A stretch of 51,816 nt of DNA from Planctomycetota bacterium (GTDB lineage: Bacteria > Planctomycetota > Phycisphaerae > WQYP01). Positions 35,541-45,216 of this stretch are shown one piece after another (position 1 is the first letter of the stretch; each line of letters opens with the position of its first letter). The notes beneath the pieces were generated by a model. It saw nothing but the letters and a program-made list of their open reading frames with translations. It did not search any database and was not told the origin of the DNA. Both the position numbers and the translations under genes were made by a program. The stretch lies in assembly GCA_021790385.1 (NCBI GenBank), contig JAJYDW010000024.1:1-51816 (forward strand), in the 5' to 3' direction.

Positions 35541-37634
35541 ATGGCCACACACCACTCTTTGAATTTATTGAAGGGTAACGTTTTGCGCCAGGCACTGGTG
35601 GACGCCCTGGTAAAACTTGATCCCCGGCATCAGGCCCGCAACCCGGTGATGTTTGTCGTGTACATCGGCAGTGTTCTCACCACGATTTTATGGGCGCAGG
35701 CTCTTCTGGGACATGGCGAAGCCCCAACGTGGTTTATCTTCTGGGTGTCGCTGTGGTTATGGTTTACCGTATTGTTTGCCAATTTTGCCGAGGCCATGGC
35801 CGAAGGCCGCGGCAAAGCCCAGGCCGACACACTGCGCCGGGCCCGTAAAGATACCACCGCCCGCAAGCTTTCGGCTCCACAGCGGGACGCCGCACAAACG
35901 CCGGTGCCCGCGTCGTTACTGCGCAAGGCTGATCTTATTTTATGCGAAGCCGGCGATATTATTCCCGCCGACGGCGAAGTGGTGGCCGGTGTTGCTTCCG
36001 TAGACGAATCCGCCATTACCGGTGAATCGGCCCCGGTCATACGCGAGGCCGGTGGAGATCGGTCCAGTATAACCGGCGGCACGCGCGTACTTTCAGACTA
36101 TCTGGTCATTCGCGTAGGGGCCAACCCTGGTGAGGCCTTTCTGGACCGCATGATTGCAATGGTGGAAGGAGCAAAGCGACAGAAAACTCCCAACGAAATC
36201 GCTTTGAATATCCTGCTGGCGGGCTTTACCATCGTGTGTCTGCTGGCCACGGCTACGCTCTTGCCGTTTTCTATTTACTCCGCCCACAGCGCCAATACTA
36301 TCCTCGTCGCCGCCGGCCACACCGCCAGCGCAGCCCCGGTTTCCATCACCATTTTGGTAGCCCTGCTGGTATGCCTGATACCCACCACCATCGGGGCCTT
36401 GCTATCGGCCATCGGCATTGCCGGAATGGACCGCATGATTCAGGCCAACGTCATTGCTACCTCCGGCCGGGCAGTGGAAGCCGCCGGCGATGTGGATGTG
36501 CTGCTGCTGGATAAAACCGGCACCATCACCCTGGGCAACCGGCAGGCGGTGGCGTTTCATCCGGCGGATAATGTAACGGAAAAAGATCTGGCGGATGCCG
36601 CACAGTTAAGCTCGCTGGTGGATGAAACGCCGGAAGGCCGGTCGGTGGTCATCCTGGCCAAGAATAAATTTTCTCTGCGCCAGCGCGAGGTAGATCATCT
36701 GGGAGCCGCATTTGTACCCTTTACCGCCCAAACACGTATGTCCGGCATCGATCTCCAGGATCGGCACATCCGCAAAGGGGCCGATGCGGCCATCGAGCAA
36801 TACGTGCAATCGCTGGGTGGGCATTTTCCCCCGGAGGTCCGCGTCACCGCGGATAATATTTCACGCAGCGGCGGCACCCCTCTGGTAGTGGCCGATGGCG
36901 CCATGGCTTTGGGCGTCATTGAACTTAAGGATATTGTAAAAGGCTCCATCCGGGAGCGTTTTGCCCAGTTACGGTCCATGGGCATTAAAACCGTGATGGT
37001 AACAGGTGATAATCCGCTCACTGCCGCAGCCATTGCGGCGGAAGCCGGCGTGGATGATTTTCTTGCCCAGGCAACGCCCGAAACCAAGCTGAAATTGATT
37101 CGCGATTATCAGACCGGCGGGCGGCTGGTGGCCATGACCGGCGACGGCACCAACGATGCCCCGGCCCTGGCCCAGGCCGATGTTGCCGTGGCCATGAACA
37201 GCGGCACCCAGGCCGCTAAAGAAGCCGGCAACATGGTGGATCTGGATTCCAACCCCACCAAACTTATTGAAGTGGTGGAGACCGGCAAACAACTGCTGAT
37301 GACCCGCGGAGCCTTAACCACTTTTTCCATCGCCAATGATGTTTCCAAATACTTTGCCATCTTGCCGGTGATGTTTGCTTCCATCTACCCGCAGTTGGGC
37401 CGGCTGAATATCATGAATTTAAACCCGCACACCGCCATTCTTTCCGCGGTAATCTTTAACGCCCTTATCATCATCGCCCTTATCCCCATTGCCCTTAAAG
37501 GTGTAACCTATCGCCCACGGCCCGCCAATAAGCTGCTGCTACATAACATTCTCATCTACGGCTTGGGCGGGTTGGTTGTCCCCTTTATCGGTATCAAAGC
37601 CATTGACCTGATCCTGAATTTCCTTCACTTTTAA
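35541..37634 (+). CDS. kdpB: Potassium-transporting ATPase subunit KdpB
   Basis: KdpB (697 residues) is the P-type ATPase that drives K+ uptake. The phosphorylated Asp is residue 324 in DKTGTIT; also present are TGES in the actuator domain, the nucleotide-binding KGA region, [15 protein letters not shown] and the hinge [21 protein letters not shown]. The start at 35541 has AAGGAG nine bases upstream; a GTG at 35511 is less likely. It lies between kdpA and kdpC in one operon. Confidence 0.97.
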   Translation: MATHHSLNLLKGNVLRQALVDALVKLDPRHQARNPVMFVVYIGSVLTTILWAQALLGHGEAPTWFIFWVSLWLWFTVLFANFAEAMAEGRGKAQADTLRRARKDTTARKLSAPQRDAAQTPVPASLLRKADLILCEAGDIIPADGEVVAGVASVDESAITGESAPVIREAGGDRSSITGGTRVLSDYLVIRVGANPGEAFLDRMIAMVEGAKRQKTPNEIALNILLAGFTIVCLLATATLLPFSIYSAHSANTILVAAGHTASAAPVSITILVALLVCLIPTTIGALLSAIGIAGMDRMIQANVIATSGRAVEAAGDVDVLLLDKTGTITLGNRQAVAFHPADNVTEKDLADAAQLSSLVDETPEGRSVVILAKNKFSLRQREVDHLGAAFVPFTAQTRMSGIDLQDRHIRKGADAAIEQYVQSLGGHFPPEVRVTADNISRSGGTPLVVADGAMALGVIELKDIVKGSIRERFAQLRSMGIKTVMVTGDNPLTAAAIAAEAGVDDFLAQATPETKLKLIRDYQTGGRLVAMTGDGTNDAPALAQADVAVAMNSGTQAAKEAGNMVDLDSNPTKLIEVVETGKQLLMTRGALTTFSIANDVSKYFAILPVMFASIYPQLGRLNIMNLNPHTAILSAVIFNALIIIALIPIALKGVTYRPRPANKLLLHNILIYGLGGLVVPFIGIKAIDLILNFLHF

Positions 37635-37671
37635 TTGCGCCGGCGCAACTATCAACTCCAGGAGACCATCG

Positions 37672-38355
37672 ATGACCAAATTCACCCCACAACCCGACGT
37701 GACCGGCCCAGTGCCCGCTACAATTCACTCCACATCCGCCCCGCACGGCGAAGGTTGGCTGTCCATGCTGCGGGTCGCAGTTACGCTTTTTGTGATCATG
37801 ACCTTGCTTGCCGGCATTGTTTATCCGCTGCTGGTAACCCAGATCGCCCGCCTGTTTTTTCCGTGGCAGGCCCATGGTTCTCTGATCAACCACGCCGGCC
37901 AGCACGTACTTTCCGGCCGCCAGGCTGCAGGGTCCATCCTGATCGGCCAATACTTTAGCCACCCCTGGTATTTCTGGCCGCGGCCCAGCGCCACTTCCCC
38001 CATGCCTTACAATGCCGCCGCATCCGGAGGCTCCAACACCGGTCCGACCAACCCGGCATTAATTGTCAATATCAAGGCCCGCGTCGCCGCCCTGCACGCC
38101 GCCGACCCTGGCAATAAACAGCCGATTCCGGTGGACCTTATTACCAGTTCCGGCTCCGGACTGGACCCGGATGAATCCATTGCCGCCGCGTATTATCAAA
38201 TTCCGCGCATCGCCCGGCTCAGGCATATTCCACCGGCGAAGCTCAAGGCCCTGGTCAACCGCTGCATCATCGAACGATCGCTGGACGTGTTCGGACAAAG
38301 GGCGGTTAACGTGTTGGAACTGAACCTGGCCTTGGACCGGGCATACCCCCGTTGA
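37672..38355 (+). CDS. kdpC: Potassium-transporting ATPase subunit KdpC
   Basis: KdpC (227 residues) has one N-terminal membrane helix (LRVAVTLFVIMTLLAGIVYPLL) and a periplasmic domain, and holds the pump together. Family marks are YPLLVTQIARLFFP, the GQYFSHPWYFWPRPSA-like segment, SGGSNTGPTNPAL and the C-terminal ERSLDVFGQRAVNVLELN. A soluble N-terminal extension of about 30 residues precedes the helix. AGGAG lies seven bases before the ATG. It ends 36 bases before kdpD. Confidence 0.95.
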   Translation: MTKFTPQPDVTGPVPATIHSTSAPHGEGWLSMLRVAVTLFVIMTLLAGIVYPLLVTQIARLFFPWQAHGSLINHAGQHVLSGRQAAGSILIGQYFSHPWYFWPRPSATSPMPYNAAASGGSNTGPTNPALIVNIKARVAALHAADPGNKQPIPVDLITSSGSGLDPDESIAAAYYQIPRIARLRHIPPAKLKALVNRCIIERSLDVFGQRAVNVLELNLALDRAYPR

Positions 38356-38391
38356 AATGGCACGGTATGATGCCCCTAAGGATGGTACACC

Positions 38392-41103
38392 ATGGCTGAT
38401 GAACGTCCGAATCCGGATGCCCTGCTGGCTCAAATCAATGCCGAACAGCAGCAGCACACTCGTGGCAAACTGAAGGTATTTTTCGGCGCTGCGCCCGGGG
38501 TGGGTAAAACCTACGCCATGCTGGAGGAAGCCAGACGCCAGACCGAACAGGGCCGTGATGTCGTAATCGGTTATGCCGAGCCGCATATACGCCCGGATAC
38601 GGAAGTGTTACTTCTGGGCCTGGAAATACTGCCTTACCAGGTAGTTCCATACAAAGGCACACAGCTCAAGGAATTTGATCTGGACCGGGCCTTGGCCCGC
38701 AAACCCGCCATTATTTGTGTAGATGAGCTGGCGCATTCCAACGCCCCCGGTTTGCGCCACGCCAAACGTTATCAGGATGTGCAGGAACTGCTGGACGCCG
38801 GCATTGATGTGTTTACCACGCTCAATGTTCAGCACCTGGAATCCGTCAATGATGTGGTGGAAAGAACAGCCGGCATTAAAGTGCGTGAAACCCTGCCCGA
38901 CTGGGTATTGGAGCAGGCCGACGAAGTGCAGCTTATCGACATTTCACCGGAAAAACTGCTGGAGCGGATTGCCGAGGGAAAAATATATCGCCAGCACTCG
39001 GTGGATTACCTCACACGGCAGTTTTTTAACCGCGGGAATCTATCGGCTTTGCGCGAATTGTCCCTGCGCCGCATGACGGATCGGATTGATGCGCAAATGG
39101 AGCATTTTCGCCGCCAAAATGCCGGCAATGAAATCTGGCCGGCTTCTGACCGTATCCTGGTGTGTATTGGCCCAAGTCCTTTTTCAGCCCGTCTCGTACG
39201 GGCCGCCCGGCGCATGGCCACGGCTTTCAAAGCCCAGTGGATTGCCGCTTTCGTAGACCAGCCGGGCACCACCAACCTCTCCACCACGGAGCGGCGGAGA
39301 GTGTATGAAACCCTGCGCCTGGCCGAACAGCTTGGCGGCCAGCAGACCACGCTAACCGCAGATGACCCCACCACCGCCATCCTGGAATTTGCCCGCAGCC
39401 GCAATGTAACACGTATTATTATCGGCACACCGCTCCGCCAGCGACACCGCTGGCGAACCTGGCTGAAGCGTTCCCTGGTGAATGACCTGATCCGTCGCGC
39501 CGGACCGGTGGATATTTATGTCATCCACGATATCGCCGAGCCATCGCCGCCCCGCGACCATTCGGAATCACATGGTGTAAACCTGGCCGGTTACGGCTGG
39601 GCTGCGGCCGTTACCCTGGCCATCACCTTGCTGGGCGAAGGGCTGTACCACGGCCTGCATCTTTCAGACACCAACGTGCTGATGCTTTATCTGCTGGGTG
39701 TATTGGCTGTTGCCCTGCGCCTGGGACGCGGGCCGGCCGTGCTGGCCTCAGTGTTCAGCGTAGGCCTGTTTGATTTTACCGTCGTCCGCCCCTACTACAG
39801 CTTTGCCGTCAGCGATACCCAATACTTCATCACCTTTGCCGTCATGTTGATCACAGCGCTCACCATTACCACCATGGCCAACCGTTTGCAGCGGCAATCC
39901 GATGCTACACACCGGCGTGAACGGCAGACAGCTTCTTTGCTGGCCTTTTCGCGAGAGCTTATGTTGGCCCGCGAATCGAAAACCCTTTTCGCCATCGGGG
40001 TCCGCCACATTTCTGAAGTCTTCTCCTGCCATACCGTTATTCTGCCGGCCGGCACAGACCGCACCCTGTCCATCGCCGCCGGAGACTGGCCCACGCCACC
40101 AGATTCCAAAGACCTGGGTGTGGCCCAATGGGTGTTGGACCACAACCAATCTGCCGGCAAAACCACCGCCACACTTTCTCTGGCCCGCGGCTTGTTTATT
40201 CCCCTGCGCCTGACGCAAAATGTCATCGGTGTGCTGGGGTTGACCGGTGAAGCCATGGAGCAGTTTGCCGATCCGCAGCGCACGGCTTTGCTGGAAACCT
40301 TTGCCAATCAGCTTGCCATGGCGCTGGAACGTATTCGCCTGGCCGATGAAGCCCATAAAGCCTGGGAACGCACAGAAACTGAGTTAATACGCAACGCGCT
40401 GTTTTCTGGAGTTTCTCATGACCTTCGCACACCGCTGGCGGTTATTACCGGTGCTGCCACCAGTCTGCTTGATGGAGAAACGGCCCTGGCACCGTCGGAC
40501 CGGCACGGCCTGCTGCAAACCATTGCCACCGAGGCAGATCAGATGGATCGGCTTATCGAAAATCTACTGGAAATGACCCGGCTGGAATCTGGTGGCCTGG
40601 TCATTAAACCAGAATGGTTTCCCTTGCAGGACCTTGTGGTCAGTACGCTTCAACGGTTAGCCCGCCGAGTGGCAACACGCACGGTGAACGTGTCCATTTT
40701 GCCGGCGTTACCCCTGCTGCATGTGGACGGCATGCTCATGGAACAGGTGCTCGTCAATCTTATCGACAATGCCCTGAACTACAGTCCCGCCGACAGCCCG
40801 ATTGATATCACCGCTTACACCCAGGATAACCACATTCACATTGCCGTGGCCGATCGCGGCCCGGGATTACCTCCCGGCGATCCAGAAGTTTTGTTTCACA
40901 AATTTACCCGCGGACCGGCCGCAGGCAATCGCCGTGGAATCGGCCTGGGATTAGCTATATGCCGCAACATTGTGCAACTCCACAGCGGAACGATCATGGG
41001 CCAACCGCGCCCGGGTGGCGGGGCAGTCTTTGTTATCCGCCTGCCGGTGCCAGCCACCACACCGGCAACCGCGGGAGTAAATCATCTCCGGAAGTCTCCA
41101 TAA
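38392..41103 (+). CDS. kdpD: Osmosensitive K+ channel sensor histidine kinase KdpD
   Basis: KdpD (903 residues) senses K+ and osmotic stress and controls kdp transcription. Domains in order: cytoplasmic KdpD/USP part with Walker A GAAPGVGKT (32-40), VCIGPSPFSARLVRAARR and a universal-stress-like region; four membrane helices around 400-490 (AVTLAITLLGEG..., ASVFSVGLFDFTVVRPYY); GAF-like region; HisKA with the phosphorylated His676 in SGVSHDLRTPLAVITGA; and an HATPase ending in GIGLGLAICRNIVQLHSG. AAGGA precedes the start. No kdpE response regulator follows; the next gene, ric, has its own promoter. Confidence 0.95.
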   Translation: MADERPNPDALLAQINAEQQQHTRGKLKVFFGAAPGVGKTYAMLEEARRQTEQGRDVVIGYAEPHIRPDTEVLLLGLEILPYQVVPYKGTQLKEFDLDRALARKPAIICVDELAHSNAPGLRHAKRYQDVQELLDAGIDVFTTLNVQHLESVNDVVERTAGIKVRETLPDWVLEQADEVQLIDISPEKLLERIAEGKIYRQHSVDYLTRQFFNRGNLSALRELSLRRMTDRIDAQMEHFRRQNAGNEIWPASDRILVCIGPSPFSARLVRAARRMATAFKAQWIAAFVDQPGTTNLSTTERRRVYETLRLAEQLGGQQTTLTADDPTTAILEFARSRNVTRIIIGTPLRQRHRWRTWLKRSLVNDLIRRAGPVDIYVIHDIAEPSPPRDHSESHGVNLAGYGWAAAVTLAITLLGEGLYHGLHLSDTNVLMLYLLGVLAVALRLGRGPAVLASVFSVGLFDFTVVRPYYSFAVSDTQYFITFAVMLITALTITTMANRLQRQSDATHRRERQTASLLAFSRELMLARESKTLFAIGVRHISEVFSCHTVILPAGTDRTLSIAAGDWPTPPDSKDLGVAQWVLDHNQSAGKTTATLSLARGLFIPLRLTQNVIGVLGLTGEAMEQFADPQRTALLETFANQLAMALERIRLADEAHKAWERTETELIRNALFSGVSHDLRTPLAVITGAATSLLDGETALAPSDRHGLLQTIATEADQMDRLIENLLEMTRLESGGLVIKPEWFPLQDLVVSTLQRLARRVATRTVNVSILPALPLLHVDGMLMEQVLVNLIDNALNYSPADSPIDITAYTQDNHIHIAVADRGPGLPPGDPEVLFHKFTRGPAAGNRRGIGLGLAICRNIVQLHSGTIMGQPRPGGGAVFVIRLPVPATTPATAGVNHLRKSP

Positions 41104-41119
41104 ATAGGATACGCATGTC

Positions 41120-41148
41120 TTGAATTCTCAGTTGGAATGCGCTATCAT
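41120..41148 (+). promoter_or_regulatory. Promoter of ric
   Basis: TTGAAT (41120-41125), a 17-base spacer, and TATCAT (41143-41148, five of six consensus bases). The start would be near 41155, leaving a leader of about 55 bases before the ric ATG at 41211. I saw no FNR-like or NsrR-like palindrome. Confidence 0.6.
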
Positions 41149-41210
41149 AATAGTGGTGGCTGGTCTGTTATCGAATGCCGCCTCACATGCAATAGTACAG
41201 GAGTACAACT

Positions 41211-41921
41211 ATGACAGACGTTTCCACTACAACACCAACCCTCGGTTTGGACAGCACCCTTTCGCAATGGGTGATGCAATTACCGGCACGCTCGCGCATT
41301 TTGGAAAAATACCGTATCGACTACTGCTGTGGCGGCCAGGCTACGCTGCGCCAGGTCTGCACCACGCACCAGCTCAACGCGGATGCGGTGGTCGCAGAAC
41401 TCCTGGCAACCCCGCCCGATGCCACACAACGCGACTGGTCTACCGCCAGTCTCTCCGAATTGGCGGATCATATTGAAAGCACCCATCACGCCTATCTCAA
41501 AGATGAATTGCCGAGGCTGTCGCGACTGATGCATCGGACGTATACGGTGCATGGACTGCATTATCGCTGGCTGCCCGAACTTAAAACCACTTTCGATCAC
41601 TTTGCTGCGGAAATGGACGCCCACATGTTTAAGGAAGAACACATTTTGTTTCCGCTCATTCGCGCCATAGATGCTGGTGCCCACGGTACCGCAGTGAGCC
41701 AACCGATTGCGATCATGGAACAGGAGCATGAACGGGCTGGCGCGGACCTTAAGCACATGAGCCAGTTAAGCAATAACTACACCCCGCCAGATGAAGCCTG
41801 CACTACCTCCCGGGCCTTGCTGGACGGCCTTCGCGAATTAGAACTCGATACCCACATTCACGTGCATAAGGAAAACGGCATTCTGTTTCCGAAGGCCATA
41901 GCTGCGGCCGATGGCCGGTAA
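41211..41921 (+). CDS. ric: Iron-sulfur cluster repair protein Ric/ScdA
   Basis: A 236-residue di-iron protein that restores iron-sulfur clusters after nitric oxide or peroxide damage. The N-terminal ScdA part shows RILEKYRIDYCCGGQATL; the hemerythrin-like part carries the ligand pattern SLSELADHIESTHHAYL, MDAHMFKEEHILFP, MEQEHERAGADL and a last HIHVHKENGILFP. CAGGAG lies seven bases before ATG. It is single, divided from kdpD by its own promoter. Length is normal. Confidence 0.93.
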   Translation: MTDVSTTTPTLGLDSTLSQWVMQLPARSRILEKYRIDYCCGGQATLRQVCTTHQLNADAVVAELLATPPDATQRDWSTASLSELADHIESTHHAYLKDELPRLSRLMHRTYTVHGLHYRWLPELKTTFDHFAAEMDAHMFKEEHILFPLIRAIDAGAHGTAVSQPIAIMEQEHERAGADLKHMSQLSNNYTPPDEACTTSRALLDGLRELELDTHIHVHKENGILFPKAIAAADGR

Positions 41922-42247
41922 GCTGGAAAAAGTTTCGTGACACAAGTACAACATGACGGATGAAGACCAAGGCACCACGTTCGGCGAAACGGAAGCTAAA
42001 ATTAATGCCGCCGGCCCGATTCTTTGTGCTAAGGCGTGAGACAATTTCCTCGCGCAGCCCATGGCGGATGGCGTTGGCGTGAGTTTCCAGCGATGGATAG
42101 ATAACGCCACCAACCATTCGACCACCGGGGAACTGGCGGTACAGGCATCGCCAGCACCGGCATAAATGACAATCGCACGTTCAATAGACAGTGCCAGTCA
42201 TTACCCCAAAAAGCCCGTTGCTGTGAGTGCCGGATTTCCCGATATAC
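41922..42247. other. Intergenic region, possible gene remnant
   Basis: No intact gene. On the minus strand two frames within 42060-42180 read AIVIYAGAGDACTAS and, shifted, MVGGVIYPSLETHANAIRHG. These two pieces are faintly like the second motif pair of type III pantothenate kinase (DAGTA... and GGAIAPGL), so a decayed coaX fragment cut by the restriction genes is possible. The resemblance is weak and may be chance. Confidence 0.25.
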
Positions 42248-42277
42248 TTGCCCGTTTGGCAAATTTCAAAGTATAAT
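42248..42277 (+). promoter_or_regulatory. Promoter of the restriction gene, with palindrome
   Basis: TTGCCC (42248-42253), an 18-base spacer and a perfect TATAAT (42272-42277). TTGCC-CGTTT-GGCAA at 42248-42262 is an inverted repeat covering the -35 box. A start seven bases after the -10 would fall on the A of the ATG at 42284, implying a leaderless message. Confidence 0.55.
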
Positions 42278-42283
42278 TGCGTC

Positions 42284-43159
42284 ATGGCAACCGTAGCAGG
42301 CAAGAACAATAAACCACTGAATCACCAAACGGCATACACGGACTTCACCCGTCGCTTGAAGCTCCTTATCAACAAGAATCCACATTTGATCACTACGACC
42401 TTGGGCAATATCTTTACCACCCGGCTCATAGGAAACAAAACACATGGCGACTTAGCCGAGATCGCCATTGCGGAATTCATTAACCAATTTATGTATGATT
42501 TCAAATCCGAGCACGTAGGCAAGGATTTGTATCGTGCCAAGAAGCACGAAGAAGACATAAGCATCACCAACGAGATCACCAAAGAGAAATTTCCAGTGAG
42601 CTTAAAGGCCTACGGCGATGGACCGTTGCAGCTTTCAACAGATAAGAATTTCTTGATGTTCCCCAAACTCGAAAGGTTCGGAAAGTTGATCGAGAAGCGA
42701 GCGGATATAGCCAGCCTGTGGGCCGCCCCTGCCTTTGCCGATTTTCGCAATCTGAATGTACTGCCGCTCATTTACGACGAGAAGCAGAAGCGCTGCAAGA
42801 TCACAGTTTTCGACCATGAGGCCGCTAAAAAGAACACCACCCGAATCGTCTACTCCGCAGCCGGCCGCGGCCGCAGACATCCAGTGTTCCGATTTCTCGA
42901 CGATTCTGACGGTTATGTTTGCGAGGTACGTTACGGCGGCCCCACTGCCAATGCGCTCCAGCGCGGCCTCTGGACGCATACGAAAAATTGTAAATATTTT
43001 CAGGACGTGACCAACGGCTGGATTAGCTATTCACACAATCTCGTGTTGGTAAAATTATTCTCGCACGCACTGGTATCAACCGTCAGTGGTCACCAGGAGG
43101 CTTTGGCGAATTTAAAAAAAGACATCGAGAAACAGAAGCAACATTCGGAATTGAAATAA
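42284..43159 (+). CDS. Probable type II restriction endonuclease
   Basis: A 291-residue protein with no name I can give. It sits directly before an adenine methyltransferase with the stop and ATG abutting (TAAATG), the usual layout of a type II system. A possible nuclease core is Asp91, then SLK at 106-108 (EDISIT ... FPVSLKAYGDGPLQ), a PD-(D/E)xK-like spacing. No ribosome site precedes the ATG, consistent with leaderless expression. The gene looks more AT-rich than its neighbours, which suggests transfer. The endonuclease role rests on context; recognition site unknown. Confidence 0.7.
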   Translation: MATVAGKNNKPLNHQTAYTDFTRRLKLLINKNPHLITTTLGNIFTTRLIGNKTHGDLAEIAIAEFINQFMYDFKSEHVGKDLYRAKKHEEDISITNEITKEKFPVSLKAYGDGPLQLSTDKNFLMFPKLERFGKLIEKRADIASLWAAPAFADFRNLNVLPLIYDEKQKRCKITVFDHEAAKKNTTRIVYSAAGRGRRHPVFRFLDDSDGYVCEVRYGGPTANALQRGLWTHTKNCKYFQDVTNGWISYSHNLVLVKLFSHALVSTVSGHQEALANLKKDIEKQKQHSELK

Positions 43160-44290
43160 ATGGCAACGTTCGCTTTATTTGATGATTTGATGACAGATGT
43201 CCCCGAAACGGAAGGCATTAAATACGCCGGCTCAAAACTCAAACTCTTGCCTTATATCCTTCAACTTATCAAAAAAGTACGGCCAAAAACCGTGCTGGAC
43301 GGCTTTGCCGGCACCACACGCGTTTCCCAGGCACTCGCTCTTGGCGACCATCGCGTCATCGCTAACGATATCTCGGCATGGTCGAAAACGTTCGGCACCT
43401 GTTATTTGCTTAATTCCTATCCCAAAGCCCACTACAAGTCCCTCCTGGACCATCTCAACTCGCTGCCTGGGAAAGACGGCTGGTTCACTGAACATTATGG
43501 TGGCGAGCCGAACGACGGCTCATCCATCGGCGCAGACAAACTCAAAAAGCCGTGGCAGAAACACAACACACGTAAGCTCGATGCCATACGGGAAGAAATC
43601 GAACTCCTGTCGGTTTCCGAGGTCGAAAAGGCTGTGTTGCTGACCAGCCTAATTTTGGCGCTCGACCGGGTAGACAACACCCTTGGACATTTTGCTTCCT
43701 ACCTCAACCGGTGGTCGCCGCGATCCTACAATAAATTGCATTTGACAGTACCCCATCTCATTCCTATAAGCGAGCGCCACGCCGTGCACCAATCGGATAT
43801 CTTTGAATTGATAAAGACCGTCGAGGCCGACCTCGCCTATTTCGATCCCCCTTACGGATCGAACAACGAAAAGATGCCGCCGTCCCGCGTGCGCTACGCC
43901 TCGTATTACCATCTTTGGACCTCGATCTGCCTGTACGACAAGCCAACGTTGTTTGGTAAAGCCAAACGCCGCGTTGATACTTCCGATACTCTTGCCAGTT
44001 CGCCCTTTGAGGAATTCCGAAAAAGTACATCCGGCCGTTTTTTGGTGGTGGAAGCGATTGAACGTCTGTTGCAATCCACGCGAGCCAACCACATCATTTT
44101 GTCCTATAGTTCCGGCGGGCGCGCCACAGCAGAAGAATTGGGTGAGGTCATCAATTCTGCTGGAAAACTGCTCGAAGTGCTCGAAATTGATCACCGAAAA
44201 AATGTCATGGCCCAAATGTGCTGGACCAATGAATGGGTGAGGAAGGCCGCAGCGCCAAATAGAGAGTTCTTGTTCTTGATCGAGAGATAG
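43160..44290 (+). CDS. DNA adenine methyltransferase (D12 class) of a type II system
   Basis: This 376-residue protein transfers methyl from SAM to N6 of adenine. Motif order X-I-TRD-IV marks an alpha-class (D12/Dam-like) enzyme: KYAGSKLKLLPYI (20-33), the SAM-binding LDGFAGTTRVSQAL (46-59), a long middle region for target recognition, and the catalytic YFDPPYGSN with DPPY at 229-232. It protects host DNA from the preceding endonuclease. Its ATG follows the endonuclease stop with no gap and no ribosome site of its own, so translation is coupled. Confidence 0.87.
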   Translation: MATFALFDDLMTDVPETEGIKYAGSKLKLLPYILQLIKKVRPKTVLDGFAGTTRVSQALALGDHRVIANDISAWSKTFGTCYLLNSYPKAHYKSLLDHLNSLPGKDGWFTEHYGGEPNDGSSIGADKLKKPWQKHNTRKLDAIREEIELLSVSEVEKAVLLTSLILALDRVDNTLGHFASYLNRWSPRSYNKLHLTVPHLIPISERHAVHQSDIFELIKTVEADLAYFDPPYGSNNEKMPPSRVRYASYYHLWTSICLYDKPTLFGKAKRRVDTSDTLASSPFEEFRKSTSGRFLVVEAIERLLQSTRANHIILSYSSGGRATAEELGEVINSAGKLLEVLEIDHRKNVMAQMCWTNEWVRKAAAPNREFLFLIER

Positions 44291-44367
44291 ACGAGTACGT
44301 ACACAGCCGACGAAATGTTAGCGCCATGGCGGAAGCTCCAGCTTAAACCGTCCGACTGACGTGCGGC

Positions 44368-45183
44368 TCAATCGCTGACCAGTTCAAGGTCGCAATATTC
44401 CGTCAGCAGGTGGAAATTGGTCTTGGATAGCTCCGGAAAACTGGATAATTCTACCTCCGGCAGATAGCGCGAATAATTGTACCGCCCGATTAAAATTCGC
44501 CAGGGTGAGGCCTTGGGTCCAAAATGTTCGCCCCGCGCGGTAAGCATGGAAATGGGAACGGCCATTTCCGCCGTCCAACCACGGTCACGATCTTGCCAGT
44601 TATTCAAGGTTCCATGGACTTGGGCAGCCACCTTAAGTAGATTGGTTTTAGGCCGCAGGTTGCTGGGTAGACCAAGCCGGCCCGGTCCAGGAAAAAAATA
44701 GGTGGTTTGCCGACTGTCAGGAGTAACATACAGCTCCCAATACCATGTTTCGTTAGGCGGACGAATAAAAAGCTCACATACATCACCCAATTGAAAATCA
44801 GGTAAACCGTTCGCCGTGCCTTCCGCCACCACGTCAGAATCGTCTAATTCCACGCCCAGGTAAAGATACTGTTCATCCCAGAGCATGCGAATGGTGCCAG
44901 CTTCATGAAGAACTTTGCGTCGGCCAGGTTCGTCATGGACTGGCATCGCCATCAGATGGTAAGCGGGTGCATGCTTCCACAGCGGGTCGCGCAAATGGCC
45001 ATCAATTTTAACAGGATGTGACGCATGCACCGCCTTGAGCGCCCATCGTTTAGCCGGACCAGCCGCCGCACCGGCCAATGCAGACTCGGCCGATGCAGCC
45101 GAAGATTTTCCATCTGCGGCCATCGCGGCCAGTGCCGCCAACTGCAATAAGCTGCGCCGGGATATATCTTTGTTATGTTCCAT
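44368..45183 (-). CDS. Tat-exported CBM9-like sugar-binding protein
   Basis: A 271-residue protein. The N-terminus, KDISRRSLLQLAALAAMA, has a twin-arginine motif (SRRSLLQ) and hydrophobic run, so export by Tat is likely. The mature part matches the carbohydrate-binding family 9-like fold often fused to hydrolases: KIDGHLRDPLWKHAP, MLWDEQYLYLGVELDDSD and CELFIRPPNETWYWELYVTPD. It is a lone binding domain, no catalytic motif seen. The start at 45183 has GGAG eight bases upstream. It is the last gene of the nucleotidyltransferase-GHMP kinase cluster and may bind the sugar they process. Confidence 0.78.
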   Translation of the reverse strand: MEHNKDISRRSLLQLAALAAMAADGKSSAASAESALAGAAAGPAKRWALKAVHASHPVKIDGHLRDPLWKHAPAYHLMAMPVHDEPGRRKVLHEAGTIRMLWDEQYLYLGVELDDSDVVAEGTANGLPDFQLGDVCELFIRPPNETWYWELYVTPDSRQTTYFFPGPGRLGLPSNLRPKTNLLKVAAQVHGTLNNWQDRDRGWTAEMAVPISMLTARGEHFGPKASPWRILIGRYNYSRYLPEVELSSFPELSKTNFHLLTEYCDLELVSD

Positions 45184-45216
45184 TTTTGTGACTCCATAAA
45201 CTATACACATTCTAGT

